Shown piece by piece: positions 8,825 to 18,528 of a stretch of DNA of 64,000 nt. The notes under the pieces were generated by a model. It saw only the letters and a program-made list of their open reading frames with translations, was not told the DNA's origin and did no database searches. Position 1 is the first letter of the stretch; the number at the start of each line of letters is the position of its first letter. Source of the stretch: Lentisphaerota bacterium (GTDB taxonomy: Bacteria; Verrucomicrobiota; Kiritimatiellia; CAIQIC01; Lenti-01); NCBI GenBank assembly GCA_012514035.1, contig JAAZBB010000077.1, forward strand, positions 33,916 to 97,915. The letters are read 5' to 3'. Position numbers and translations under genes: made by a program.

Positions 8825-9769
8825 ATGATACAGCCACCAGATCAGATGGCGTCCATCCGCAATGTTGCGCTTCTCGGGCTTGGCGCCATCGGCACGCTCT
8901 ATGCCGCGCAGATCGTCGCCCGCGATCCGACCTGTCTGCGCATCATCGCCGATGCCCAGCGCATTGCCAGATTCCGCGCCGACCCGCCATCCCTCAACGG
9001 CCGGCGTCTCCATTTGAAGTATGTCTCCCCGGACAATCCCGGCCCAACCGCCGACCTTGTCCTCGTCGCCGTCAAAGCCCCCGCCCTCTCATCCGCGCTC
9101 CCCGCCATTGCCCCGGTGCTGTCCGACACCACTCAGATTCTGCCGCTTCTCAACGGCATTACCGCCCAGGATGTCCTGGCCAATGCCTTCGGCTGGGCCC
9201 GCGTTCTCCATGGGTTTGTCAATTGCAACAGCGCCATGCGCATCGGACATGCCGTCGTGCAGCAGGGCACCGCCAAGATTGTGTTCGGCGAAGCGCTCAA
9301 TGAGCCGCCATCCGCCCGGGTAACCGCTGTCGCCGCTTTCTTTTCACGGCTGGGCATCGCCCATGATATCCCGGCGGACATGCGCAGCGCTCAGTGGCGG
9401 AAATTCATTCTGAACATCGGCCTCAACCAGGCACAAGCCGTCTTCCGCGCCCCGAACCGCGAACTCCAGCGCAACCCCGCCGCCATGCAATTGGCGCGGA
9501 CGCTAATGGACGAAGCCGCGGCTGTCGCTGTTGCTCTCGGCATTCCCGGCATGAACCAGGTCCCGAAGCGGGTAGAAAAACTCATCCGTTCGCTGCCCCC
9601 GAATGAAAAGACCTCTATGCTGCAAGACGTCGAAGCCAACCGCCATCCCGAAATCGATCTCCTGGCCGGCACCATTTGCCGCCTGGGCCGGGAGCTGGGC
9701 ATTCCCACCCCCGCCAATGAATCTGTCTTGCGGAGCTGGGATCCGCAGAAACTGGACGCCGGCCTGTGA
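8825..9769 (+). CDS. panE: 2-dehydropantoate 2-reductase (ketopantoate reductase family)
   Basis: VALLGLGAIGTLYAAQ, VAVKAPAL, LLNGITAQD, WRKFILNIGLNQ, SMLQDVEANRHPEIDLLAG motifs. Confidence 0.88.
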   Translation: MIQPPDQMASIRNVALLGLGAIGTLYAAQIVARDPTCLRIIADAQRIARFRADPPSLNGRRLHLKYVSPDNPGPTADLVLVAVKAPALSSALPAIAPVLSDTTQILPLLNGITAQDVLANAFGWARVLHGFVNCNSAMRIGHAVVQQGTAKIVFGEALNEPPSARVTAVAAFFSRLGIAHDIPADMRSAQWRKFILNIGLNQAQAVFRAPNRELQRNPAAMQLARTLMDEAAAVAVALGIPGMNQVPKRVEKLIRSLPPNEKTSMLQDVEANRHPEIDLLAGTICRLGRELGIPTPANESVLRSWDPQKLDAGL

Positions 9770-9846
9770 TTCCGGCCGGTCGTTGGCCGGACGGCGGGTG
9801 ATCTCCACATCTCCGGCGCCCGCATTCGTTCACGACGCGTGCAGGA

Positions 9847-10941
9847 TCACATTAATCCGATCAGGGTTTTCACCGCTTTTTCCGCCCCACCCCGGGGGAG
9901 AATCTCCCGGGGTTCGGTGGCGGATTCGATCGCCGCCAAGGCCGGACCCAGCCGGCCGGCATACAAATCGGCCTGGGGAATGTGCACATTCCGCAAAAAA
10001 CGTTTTAGTTCCCGTTCCAGCATCGGATATTCAATGAAATCTTCCCGCTCAGCGTAAATGATCGGTCGGGCATTCGCCACGCAGTCACTCAATATCCCGT
10101 AGCCCGGCTTGGTGATCACCACATCCGAGCTGGCCAGCACATCCGAAAACCCGATGGTCCGTCGATCGACCGCGTGAATGTTCATCCGTCCCGTCCACTC
10201 CAGCGGCTTGACGGTGAAGAATTCGAACGCATTCAGCGCTTCAACCGCGTCCAGGGCCGGTTCGTTCCACTCCAGGGAGGTGAAGGATAGTAATACCCAG
10301 CGCTTGTTGGCATCCGCCCCCGTCAAAGCCGCGAGTTCCCGGCGGCGGGCCCGCCCCGGTCGGGCCAGCAGCGGCAGGTCCGTGCGCCGGGGAAAGATGG
10401 ACATCGCCGGGGAAAACGGCAATTTCAGCAGCAGCTTTGCCTTGCGGTATCCCTCCTCGAACATCCGGACCACCGGCCGCCAGCGCGGATCGCGAAGGGC
10501 AAACGGCGCATAGATCCAGTCCCATGAGAAATTGCCCACGGCCACCGCCGGGATGCCCGCTGCCGCCGCCGCCTCCAGCGGGATGGACGGAATATCCGCC
10601 ACGACCAGATCCGCGCCTTCCCCGCGCAGCACTTCCGCCTCGTAGTCAACCAGCCGGGGCCGTTCCTCCAGCAATTCCAGTGTCGCTGCCAGCGTGGCGG
10701 CCACATCCACGCGGATGGAGTCTTTCTGCACCATGCCCACATCAAACGCCCCGGGCCGGACCACCAGCCGCCCGTCGCCATCCGGCAGACGGCTGCGCAG
10801 AAAAATCTCCGGCAGGTCGGTCGTCACAGTGATGCTCACCGCCGGATGCGCCGCCAGTAAAGCCCCGATTATTTCACTGGAACGCACTCCGTGGCCATAG
10901 CCATGGGCCGTGATGTAATAGGCAATGTGCAACCGTTTCAT
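9847..10941 (-). CDS. GT-B glycosyltransferase-like protein (similar to N-terminal domain of arabinokinases)
   Basis: AYYITAHGYGHGVRS, FTSLEWNEPALDAVE, DVVITKPGYGILSDCVANARPIIYAERE. Confidence 0.7.
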   Translation of the reverse strand: MKRLHIAYYITAHGYGHGVRSSEIIGALLAAHPAVSITVTTDLPEIFLRSRLPDGDGRLVVRPGAFDVGMVQKDSIRVDVAATLAATLELLEERPRLVDYEAEVLRGEGADLVVADIPSIPLEAAAAAGIPAVAVGNFSWDWIYAPFALRDPRWRPVVRMFEEGYRKAKLLLKLPFSPAMSIFPRRTDLPLLARPGRARRRELAALTGADANKRWVLLSFTSLEWNEPALDAVEALNAFEFFTVKPLEWTGRMNIHAVDRRTIGFSDVLASSDVVITKPGYGILSDCVANARPIIYAEREDFIEYPMLERELKRFLRNVHIPQADLYAGRLGPALAAIESATEPREILPRGGAEKAVKTLIGLM

Positions 10942-10974
10942 GTCATGGCCATCCTATCCATATCCCCTTATTCT

Positions 10975-11006
10975 GGAAAAGCCGGTTTTCCGTTTTCGGC
11001 TTTTCC
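10975..11006. other. Inverted repeat GGAAAAGCCG-N12-CGGCTTTTCC
   Basis: 10-bp perfect arms, followed on + strand by GTTTTT; lies in divergent intergenic region upstream of sppA. Confidence 0.5.
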
Positions 11007-11038
11007 GTTTTTGCTGGGATGTGCTAGGTTGCCGGGAA

Positions 11039-12067
11039 ATGAAAAGTCAAGGATCGATGCAAGGGGTACGCGTGAAATGCCGCCATTGGCCGTTCTGGAT
11101 CGTCATCATTCTGCTTGGCGGCGTTCTCGGACTGAGTCTGCTGCTCAACTTGACGGCCATCGGCCTCCTGACCGGCCCGGGCAAGCCCAGCCGGGTCCAA
11201 AAGGGCGAAGATGAATATCCCCGGTTCATTCAGAAGCACTCCTACGGTTCAGGCACGACCAAGGTTGTCCGGATTTCGTTCATCGGCGTTCTGACCCGGC
11301 AGCTCGATGGCGGCTGGTTCGGCACCACGGATCCCGTCGAGGACTGCCTCCGGCAAATCCGCGCGGCGCGCCAGGATCCCCATGTGGCGGCGATCATCCT
11401 CGAAGTGGATTCGCCCGGCGGCGAGGTAACTTCCGCCGACGAGATTCATCGTGAACTGACGCAATTCAAGGAAAGCCGTCCCGGCCGCAAGCTCACCGTG
11501 TTGGTCCATGATATGGCAGCTTCTGGCGCCTATTACATTTCATTGCCCGCCGACCGCATCCTGGCCCAGCCCACGGCACTCATCGGCTCCATCGGTGTGA
11601 TTTTGCAGACCCTGAACATCCAGGGTCTCAGCGACAAACTCGGCGTAACTGACACTACCATCAAGTCGGGCAGGAACAAGGATCTGCTCAATCCCTTCCA
11701 CCCCGTGGATCCAGAACAAATAGCGCTCCTGCAGGATTCCGTGGATGCGATGCACGAGCGTTTCGTGAACCTGATCGCCGAGGGCCGGGGCCTCAAGAAA
11801 TCCGATTTAAAATCCATCGCCGATGGACGCCTGTTTACGGCTGCAGACGCGTTGAAGCACCAGTTGATCGACGGTATTGGTTATTGGGACGACGCCATGG
11901 CGGCCACCGCTGAAATGTTGGGAGTCGAAGACATTCTGGTCATCGGATACGAAACACAGAACACCTTCTGGGGCCTGCTGCTGGGTGCCCGGTCACCTCT
12001 GCCCGCGATCCAGTCGCTGATCTCGGAAGCGACCACCCCGCGCCGACTGTATCTCTGGCGGCCGTAA
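11039..12067 (+). CDS. sppA: Signal peptide peptidase SppA
   Basis: N-terminal TM; ILEVDSPGGEVTSADEIH, DMAASGAYYISLPADRILAQPTALIGSIGV motifs. Confidence 0.92.
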   Translation: MKSQGSMQGVRVKCRHWPFWIVIILLGGVLGLSLLLNLTAIGLLTGPGKPSRVQKGEDEYPRFIQKHSYGSGTTKVVRISFIGVLTRQLDGGWFGTTDPVEDCLRQIRAARQDPHVAAIILEVDSPGGEVTSADEIHRELTQFKESRPGRKLTVLVHDMAASGAYYISLPADRILAQPTALIGSIGVILQTLNIQGLSDKLGVTDTTIKSGRNKDLLNPFHPVDPEQIALLQDSVDAMHERFVNLIAEGRGLKKSDLKSIADGRLFTAADALKHQLIDGIGYWDDAMAATAEMLGVEDILVIGYETQNTFWGLLLGARSPLPAIQSLISEATTPRRLYLWRP

Positions 12068-12115
12068 TCCTCCCTCCCATCTGTCGGCAAAATACTCCTG
12101 CGCGCGTAATGCCGG

Positions 12116-12275
12116 GAATTAATTAAGTATGACCAATTATAAGTTAAATAAAATATATCCAATTATATATATTTACTTAAACATCAGTAAATTATACACA
12201 ATACTATTCAACACAGTTAATTAACTGTATCCAGTGCCATATTTTCAGAACTCGAATATGGGGACAGAATTAATT
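12116..12275. repeat. AT-rich island flanked by GAATTAATT direct repeats; possible mobile-element remnant
   Basis: GAATTAATT at 12116-12124 and 12267-12275; internal 16-bp palindrome ACAGTTAATTAACTGT (12213-12228) and CCATATT...AATATGG hairpin (12237-12261) followed by GGGGACAG. Confidence 0.45.
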
Positions 12276-13450
12276 TATCGTTCCGCGCGGATGTTGGCGA
12301 CGAAGATGGCCATGCGCTTCATGGCTTCGCGGATGTTCTCCATGCTGGTGGCATAGGCACAGCGCAAGAAACCCGCGCCGGATTTGCCAAACGCATCGCC
12401 CGGCACAACCGCGACGCTCTGTTCCTCCAGGAAACGCATCGCAAAATCCTCCGACGACACGCCCAAATCGCCGATATAGGGGAAGGCATAGAACGCGCCA
12501 GCCGGCGTATGGCAGGAAACCTTCATATCGGCAAACGATGCAATCAGATAATTGCGCCGACGGTTGTATTCCCCCAGCATCGCGGCCACGGCCTCGTCAC
12601 CGCGTTCCAGCGCCTCGGCCGCGGCCATCTGGCCCGTGGTGGGCGCACTCATGATGGCGTACTGATGCAGTTTCATCATGTTCTCGGAGATCTCGGCCGG
12701 GGCACAGGCATAACCGATGCGGAAGCCGGTCATGGCCCAGGCCTTCGACATGCCGTGCAGGAAGATTGTACGTTCCTTCATGCCGGGCACCGAAACAAAG
12801 CTGACGTGCTTCGAGTCGTAGGTCAGCTCCGCGTAGATTTCGTCTGTCAGGAGCAGCAGATCGTGCCGGATGCAGAAGTCGGCAATGTCCTCGACGTCGG
12901 ACTTGGCCAGCACCGCGCCGGTCGGGTTGCAGGGAAAATTGAGCATCAGCACGCGTGTTTTTTTCGTGACCGCCTTTTCAAGCATGGGCCGGGTCAGGCG
13001 GAATTGGTCCTCGCGGCGGGTTTCGACGCAGACCGGTGTGCCTCCTGCCAGGATAATGCTGGGCCGGTAGCTGACAAAACACGGCTCGTGATAGATCACC
13101 TCGTCGCCGGGATTCACAATCGTGCGCAGGGCAATGTCGATGGCCTCGCTGACACCCACCGTAACGAGGATTTCCCGGTCCCAGTCATATTCCGCGCCGA
13201 ACTGCCGAGCCACATAGCGGGCGATAGCCTTGCGCAATCCGGGATCGCCGCGGTTCGAGGTATAGTGCGTGGCCCCGCGTTCCAACGACCAGACGGCCGC
13301 TTCGCGCACGGTCCATGGGGTGTCGAAGTCTGGTTCGCCAACGCCCAGTGAGATCACATCCTTGCGGGATGCAACGATGTCGAAAAACTTGCGGATACCC
13401 GAAAACGGGAGCACTTGCACATGCGCCGCAACTCTGCTTCTGCCCTTCAT
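12275..13450 (-). CDS. Pyridoxal-phosphate aminotransferase class I/II
   Basis: SLGVGEPDFDTPWTVREAA, YTSNRGDPGLRKAIARY, NFPCNPTGAV, DEIYAELTYD, GMSKAWAMTGFRIGY. Confidence 0.92.
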   Translation of the reverse strand: MKGRSRVAAHVQVLPFSGIRKFFDIVASRKDVISLGVGEPDFDTPWTVREAAVWSLERGATHYTSNRGDPGLRKAIARYVARQFGAEYDWDREILVTVGVSEAIDIALRTIVNPGDEVIYHEPCFVSYRPSIILAGGTPVCVETRREDQFRLTRPMLEKAVTKKTRVLMLNFPCNPTGAVLAKSDVEDIADFCIRHDLLLLTDEIYAELTYDSKHVSFVSVPGMKERTIFLHGMSKAWAMTGFRIGYACAPAEISENMMKLHQYAIMSAPTTGQMAAAEALERGDEAVAAMLGEYNRRRNYLIASFADMKVSCHTPAGAFYAFPYIGDLGVSSEDFAMRFLEEQSVAVVPGDAFGKSGAGFLRCAYATSMENIREAMKRMAIFVANIRAER

Positions 13451-13474
13451 GGCCCGACTGCCCTTCTCCGCAGC

Positions 13475-13954
13475 CTAGGGACTGATTTGCAGACGGTCGT
13501 CGTGCTTGTCCCCGTCCATCAGCACCCCGTCCTGTTTGTAGGTCTTGAGCATGAAATGCGTTCCCGTGGACAGTACGCCGTCCAGCGTTGCCAGCCGCTC
13601 GCTGACGAACGAGGCCACCTCCCGGAGGGTGTTGCCCTCCACGAACAGCAGCAGGTCGTACTTGCCCGACATCAGGTGCATGTTCACCACTTCCGGAAAG
13701 CCGCTGATACGCCGGGCCACGCGGTCGAATCCACCCTCGCGCTCCGGCTGCACCTTGACCTCAATAACTGCGGTTACGTGATCATCCGGCAGATGATCCT
13801 CGTTGATCAGCGCTCGGTAGCCGCGGATGGTGCCTTCCTTTTCATAGTCCTCGATGCGCGCGGCGACCTCGGCCGGGGTCGACTGGATCATCTTCGCGAT
13901 GTCCTCTACGCTCGTGCGGGCGTTCTTTCTGATGATTTCCAACAGCTCATCCAT
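13475..13954 (-). CDS. Lrp/AsnC family transcriptional regulator
   Basis: N-terminal HTH NARTSVEDIAKMIQSTPAEVAARIEDYEKEGTIRGYRALIN plus AsnC ligand-binding domain. Confidence 0.9.
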   Translation of the reverse strand: MDELLEIIRKNARTSVEDIAKMIQSTPAEVAARIEDYEKEGTIRGYRALINEDHLPDDHVTAVIEVKVQPEREGGFDRVARRISGFPEVVNMHLMSGKYDLLLFVEGNTLREVASFVSERLATLDGVLSTGTHFMLKTYKQDGVLMDGDKHDDRLQISP

Positions 13955-14078
13955 GGCTTGTCTCCGATTTAAATCCGCATCCTACCAATCTCAACCGGCC
14001 CAATGCCACCCAATTTGCATGGTTCTTGAATCATGCCGGAAGTAGGTGCATCCCTGTTTCGTTGACAACGATCGACCA

Positions 14079-14244
14079 AATTTGGAGTGCGGCGGAAAGC
14101 GAGACTCGGCGAGCGCCACTCCGCTTTTTTCGGGGGCAGCCGAATGGCCAGCCGGAACAGCCGGGAAAGCCCAGCAGCCAAAGCGGGGCCGCCTCCCGTT
14201 GGTCGTTGTCCCCGCACTCCAAACCGAGCCGCACAATTTGGAGT
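14079..14244. repeat. Palindromic intergenic repeat element (REP/MITE-like)
   Basis: TTTGGAGTGCGG (14081-14092) inverted to CCGCACTCCAAA (14212-14223); AATTTGGAGT directly repeated at 14079-14088 and 14235-14244; internal AAAGCG...CGCTTTTTT hairpin. Confidence 0.55.
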
Positions 14245-14274
14245 AGGGAAGGCGCCCCCCCATCTGAAGACGCC

Positions 14275-15636
14275 CTAGGCCCCGCCGCGGGTGGCCAGGG
14301 GAACGTAATGGCGGCGGGCGGCCACGCTTTTGTAGGCGGGGCGAATAATCTTGCCGCCGTTGGCCAGTTCTTCGATCCGGTGGGCGCTCCAGCCAGCGAT
14401 GCGGGCCATGGCAAAGATGGGGGTGAACAGTTCCGTCGGGATTTCCAGCATCCGGTAAAGAAAGCCGGAGTAGAAATCCACGTTGGCGCTGACGCCCTTG
14501 TACATCTTGCGTTCTTGGCCGATGATCTGCGGGCCGAGGCGCTCGACGCGCATATACAGATCCATTTCCTCGGAAACGCCCTTCTCGGCCGCCAGCTTCT
14601 GCACCTGGCCGCGCAGGATCTGGGTGCGGGGATCGGACGTGGAATACACGGCGTGGCCGATGCCGTAGATCAAGCCGGAGCGATCGAAGGCCTCCTTTCG
14701 AAGCAGCTTGTAGAGGTAGTCCTCCACCTGCCGGTCGTTGGACCAGTCTTTGACCTCGCGTTTCAGCTCGTCGAACATGGCCACGACCTTGGCGTTGGCG
14801 CCGCCGTGGCGCGGTCCCTTCAACGAGCCCATGGCGGCGGCGATGACCGAATAGGTATCGGTCAGGCTGGAGGTGACGACATGGGTGGTGAAGGTCGAGT
14901 TGTTGCCGCCGCCGTGTTCGGCATGCAGCACCAACGCCAGATCCAGCAGCTGCGCCTCCAGGGGCGTGTAGCGGCTGTCATTGCGCAGCATGTGCAGGAA
15001 GTTCTCCGCGGTGGACAATTCCGGCTGCGGGGCATGAATGACGAGGCTGCCCTTGCCATAGTAATACACATAGGCCTGGTAGCTGTAGGCCGCGAGCAGC
15101 GGGAAAGTGGCCACCAGTTTCAGGCATTGCCGCAGCACATTCGGGAGGGAAACATCTTCCGCCCGGTCGTCGAGTACATACATCGCCAGGATGCTCTGAG
15201 CCATCGCGTTCATCATGTCGCGACTGGACAGCTTGAGCAGAGAGTCGTGGACAAAGTCATCGGGCAGCGCCCGGTATGAACCGAGCCGCGCAGAAAACTC
15301 CGCCAGTTCGCCCGCGCGGGGGAGTTCCCCGCCCAGCAAAAGGTAGCAGGTTTCCTCATAGCCGGGCCGCTTCTCCGCCAGAAAACCGGCCACGAGTTCT
15401 TCGATATCGATGCCGCGGTAGATGAGATGGCCGGGACCGGTCACATCGCCTTCGGGATGCGACTGCACATCGCCGATCTGGGTCAGGCCGGCGAGAACGC
15501 CCTTGCCGTTGATGTCGCGCAGGCCCCGTTTGACGTCATATTTCTGGTACAGGGCGGAATCCACCTGGCTGCTGGTTGATGCCTTCGCGCTGAGCCGCTG
15601 AATCCATTCGTTTTCGTTGCCGTGCATGGTGTTCAT
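14275..15636 (-). CDS. gltA: Citrate synthase
   Basis: LIYRGIDIEELV, VLHAEHGGGNNSTFTTHVV, GSLKGPRHGGAN, GIGHAVYSTSDPRTQIL, NVDFYSGFLYRMLEIP. Confidence 0.93.
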   Translation of the reverse strand: MNTMHGNENEWIQRLSAKASTSSQVDSALYQKYDVKRGLRDINGKGVLAGLTQIGDVQSHPEGDVTGPGHLIYRGIDIEELVAGFLAEKRPGYEETCYLLLGGELPRAGELAEFSARLGSYRALPDDFVHDSLLKLSSRDMMNAMAQSILAMYVLDDRAEDVSLPNVLRQCLKLVATFPLLAAYSYQAYVYYYGKGSLVIHAPQPELSTAENFLHMLRNDSRYTPLEAQLLDLALVLHAEHGGGNNSTFTTHVVTSSLTDTYSVIAAAMGSLKGPRHGGANAKVVAMFDELKREVKDWSNDRQVEDYLYKLLRKEAFDRSGLIYGIGHAVYSTSDPRTQILRGQVQKLAAEKGVSEEMDLYMRVERLGPQIIGQERKMYKGVSANVDFYSGFLYRMLEIPTELFTPIFAMARIAGWSAHRIEELANGGKIIRPAYKSVAARRHYVPLATRGGA

Positions 15637-15725
15637 ACCCTCCTCCAGCCATCACTCCGGGTGCAGGGTATCAGCCGACCCGGCAGAGGCAAATCCCAAA
15701 ATCAGGCTCCCACGGGGATCGGGGG

Positions 15726-17147
15726 CTACAGGGCGGGCGGAACACGCTGCACGCGAAAAAACCGCGGCAGGGGATCCCGCGCCAGGTTCAGGGTGTTGGT
15801 ACCGCGCCTGGCGGGCAGGAGCTGAACGCGGTTGGTCCAGGACGCGGGATTGTGCAGGTCGCCGGTCCACACGAGTTCATGCAGGGTATCGTCCGGCAGC
15901 CAGTAGTCCAGCCAGGCCGAGGCGGACGACCCGCCGCTGCCCATGGCGCACCACGGCTGCACGCCGTCGGACATCCGGGCAAAGTGGGCCAGAAACGCCG
16001 CGGCCATGCCGGCGTGCGGCAGAAACTGCACGTTCTCGTCGTTCGTGGAGGTGCTGACCAGGGCGCTCCAGGTCCAGTTGGCCGACCCATGAATGACCCA
16101 CGGGCGCGCCCCGCGGGGATCGATCACCATGTATTTGGCATGGACCAGATCCCAACTTCCTCCGTCCCGACGGGTGCGCTCCGCGTTGTAGTAGGCGGGA
16201 AACATCACAACACGGTTGCGTGTGGCGTAGTGCACCGGCTGGAGCAGCGCTGAATACACGCTGTCGGGCGCGTATTGATCGCTTTTGGGGATCACGCCAT
16301 GGACCACGACCCCGCGATTGCAGGCGCGCGCGAGAGCCTCCACCACGTTCGACCGTGTCAGCAGGTTCAGCCCGAAGAAGATTTCCTCCTGGGCGGCATC
16401 GATTGCGGCGGTGATGTCGGTCAGCGCGTTGGATCCGCCCGGAGCGGCGCTGGGATACGGGGCAAACCGCACCCAGCCATCCGCATGCATGCCCGGAAGG
16501 CGGAACCGCGTGCCGTCGTGGGCATGCGACTTGGCCGGATCGGAATGAAAGCGACCTTCCAGCAACTCGCGCATTTCGTTTGAATAGGCCCCGGCCAGCG
16601 CGTTGTCCTGGATTTCCGTCAGGATATTCCACTGTTCGGAGCTCCCGGCGCCGGTGAAGTTCCACGACCCGGAGAGCACCCAGGCCTGGGTGGCGGCCCG
16701 GTACCAGAACACCCCGGTTTTATTGTGCATGATGCCGTCGGGAAACGGGCACCGGGACAACTGCAACGGATTCACCGACCGCGCGGCGAGCCCGGACAGG
16801 GACAGACCCGGCCAGAAGTTGGATGCGATATCCACCCCCTTGTCCGCCACGAAGCCGATCTTCGCGCCGCGCGTCAGGGCCTGGCCAAGCGCCTCCAGAA
16901 GCTGGCCGGCCACAACTTGATTGGTAAAGGTGTAGGTCGCCAGGCAGGCCCAGTCGTTGTTGTCCAGGGCATTGATCCGCGCCAGAAAGGCATCGCGAAT
17001 GACAAATTCGTCCGGCCCGGCGTTCGTGGAATTCTGATCGGGCAGGTTGAAGCGCACGGTCCAGCCCGCCCCGGTCCAGGTGTCTGCCAGAACAACGTTT
17101 GCCGCCATGGCGCCAGCCAGGCACAAGAAGATGCCGCGGAAGCACAT
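15726..17147 (-). CDS. Secreted phospholipase D-like (PLD superfamily) protein
   Basis: Signal peptide; HNKTGVFWYR...LSGSWNFTGAG and VHAKYMVID...IHGSANWTWSAL HKD-type repeats. Confidence 0.85.
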   Translation of the reverse strand: MCFRGIFLCLAGAMAANVVLADTWTGAGWTVRFNLPDQNSTNAGPDEFVIRDAFLARINALDNNDWACLATYTFTNQVVAGQLLEALGQALTRGAKIGFVADKGVDIASNFWPGLSLSGLAARSVNPLQLSRCPFPDGIMHNKTGVFWYRAATQAWVLSGSWNFTGAGSSEQWNILTEIQDNALAGAYSNEMRELLEGRFHSDPAKSHAHDGTRFRLPGMHADGWVRFAPYPSAAPGGSNALTDITAAIDAAQEEIFFGLNLLTRSNVVEALARACNRGVVVHGVIPKSDQYAPDSVYSALLQPVHYATRNRVVMFPAYYNAERTRRDGGSWDLVHAKYMVIDPRGARPWVIHGSANWTWSALVSTSTNDENVQFLPHAGMAAAFLAHFARMSDGVQPWCAMGSGGSSASAWLDYWLPDDTLHELVWTGDLHNPASWTNRVQLLPARRGTNTLNLARDPLPRFFRVQRVPPAL

Positions 17148-17220
17148 GTCCCGCAGAATAGACTCCCGAACCCTTGTGAACAAGCCCTCCTTCGCGCTTC
17201 CGAGCGAAACCACGTTGTCC

Positions 17221-18528
17221 TCAGGGGCCGGTTGCCCGTTCCATCGCCGCCCCCATCATGCCGAAGCGGTTCATGAACCGTTTCAGGGTGGGTCCCTGCA
17301 CCAGGATGGTGAACAGGATCACCCCCAGGGTCAATTGGATGACGAGAGTGCGTTCGGCCGGCGACACCAGGCCGGGTGCGATGGAAACCGCAAGAGCAAT
17401 CGGAAGCGCACCGCGCAGGCCGCCCCAAAACATCAGGAACTGCATCGGCAGAGTGATCTGGTTGCCGGTTCTGGAAAAGCGGTTGCAGCACAGGCCCGTG
17501 AAGCCCACGATCAGGACCCGCGACAGCAAGACCGCAACGATGGCAACGCCTATCGCCCGGGCCACATGGAACAACCGGCCGGCATCGTGAATCAGGAAGG
17601 ATTCGGTCAGGCCCAGCAGCAGGAAGATCAAGCCATTGGCCATGAAAGCGGCAAACCGCCAGAAGTTCCGGATGCCGGCAAGGGTCCTGGCGTCGAAATC
17701 CCGGCGGCCGGAATAACTCACGACCATCCCGGCGGCACAGGCCGCCATGACACCGGAAAAGCGGCAATAGTAATTGGCCAAAACGAAGGCTGCGTAGGCC
17801 ACCACCGTGGTCAGGCCGACTTCCACCAGGGGATCGTGCCGGGACCAGCGAACAATGAGCATCATGACCCAGCCGACGGCGGCGCCGACAAGACCGCCCC
17901 CGCAGAACACCAGCAGGAACTGGCCGGGAATCCGGACCAGGGTGGTGAGTTGCCAGGCTTCCGCCGGATCGTTCAGCAGAAGGCTGCTCGCCACGATTCC
18001 CGCCACGATGTCGAACACCACAATGGTCGTGGCATCGTTGAACAGACTCTCGCCGTCCACCAGCAGGGCGAGTCTTTTCGGCGCTCCCAACTCGCTGAAC
18101 AGCGCAATGACCGCCGCGGAATCCGTGGTCGAAATCAACGCCCCGAACAGCATCGCGGCGTTCAGGCCCAGGGGGGTGAACCGGGCGACCGCGAGGCCGA
18201 CCATGGCCGTGACAAACACGACGCCGGGCGCGGCCAGGATGAAAATGGGCACGATGTTGCGCATCAGTTCGCGGGCGTCGAGATTGATCGCTGCGTCGAA
18301 AATCAGCGTCGGCAGGAGGATGTAGAGGATGAAATTCGGCGTCATGTGAATCCGCTGCAAAACGTGCAGCGCGGGAGACATCCCGCCCAGGTAATAAAGC
18401 GCCATGCCGACGAGCATCAGGCCGATGGTGACGGGGAACCGCAGCTTCCGGAAGACAATGCCTGCCAACAGGGCCGTCAGGACCAAGCCAACCAAACCGG
18501 CGACGATTTCGACCGGGAAATCTTTCAT
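17221..18528 (-). CDS. CPA1-family cation:proton antiporter (paralog A)
   Basis: MKDFPVEIVAGLVGLVL..., LPTLIFDAAINLDARELMRN, STTDSAAVIALF, LVDGESLFNDATTIVVFD, FWGGLRGALPIALAVS. Confidence 0.88.
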   Translation of the reverse strand: MKDFPVEIVAGLVGLVLTALLAGIVFRKLRFPVTIGLMLVGMALYYLGGMSPALHVLQRIHMTPNFILYILLPTLIFDAAINLDARELMRNIVPIFILAAPGVVFVTAMVGLAVARFTPLGLNAAMLFGALISTTDSAAVIALFSELGAPKRLALLVDGESLFNDATTIVVFDIVAGIVASSLLLNDPAEAWQLTTLVRIPGQFLLVFCGGGLVGAAVGWVMMLIVRWSRHDPLVEVGLTTVVAYAAFVLANYYCRFSGVMAACAAGMVVSYSGRRDFDARTLAGIRNFWRFAAFMANGLIFLLLGLTESFLIHDAGRLFHVARAIGVAIVAVLLSRVLIVGFTGLCCNRFSRTGNQITLPMQFLMFWGGLRGALPIALAVSIAPGLVSPAERTLVIQLTLGVILFTILVQGPTLKRFMNRFGMMGAAMERATGP

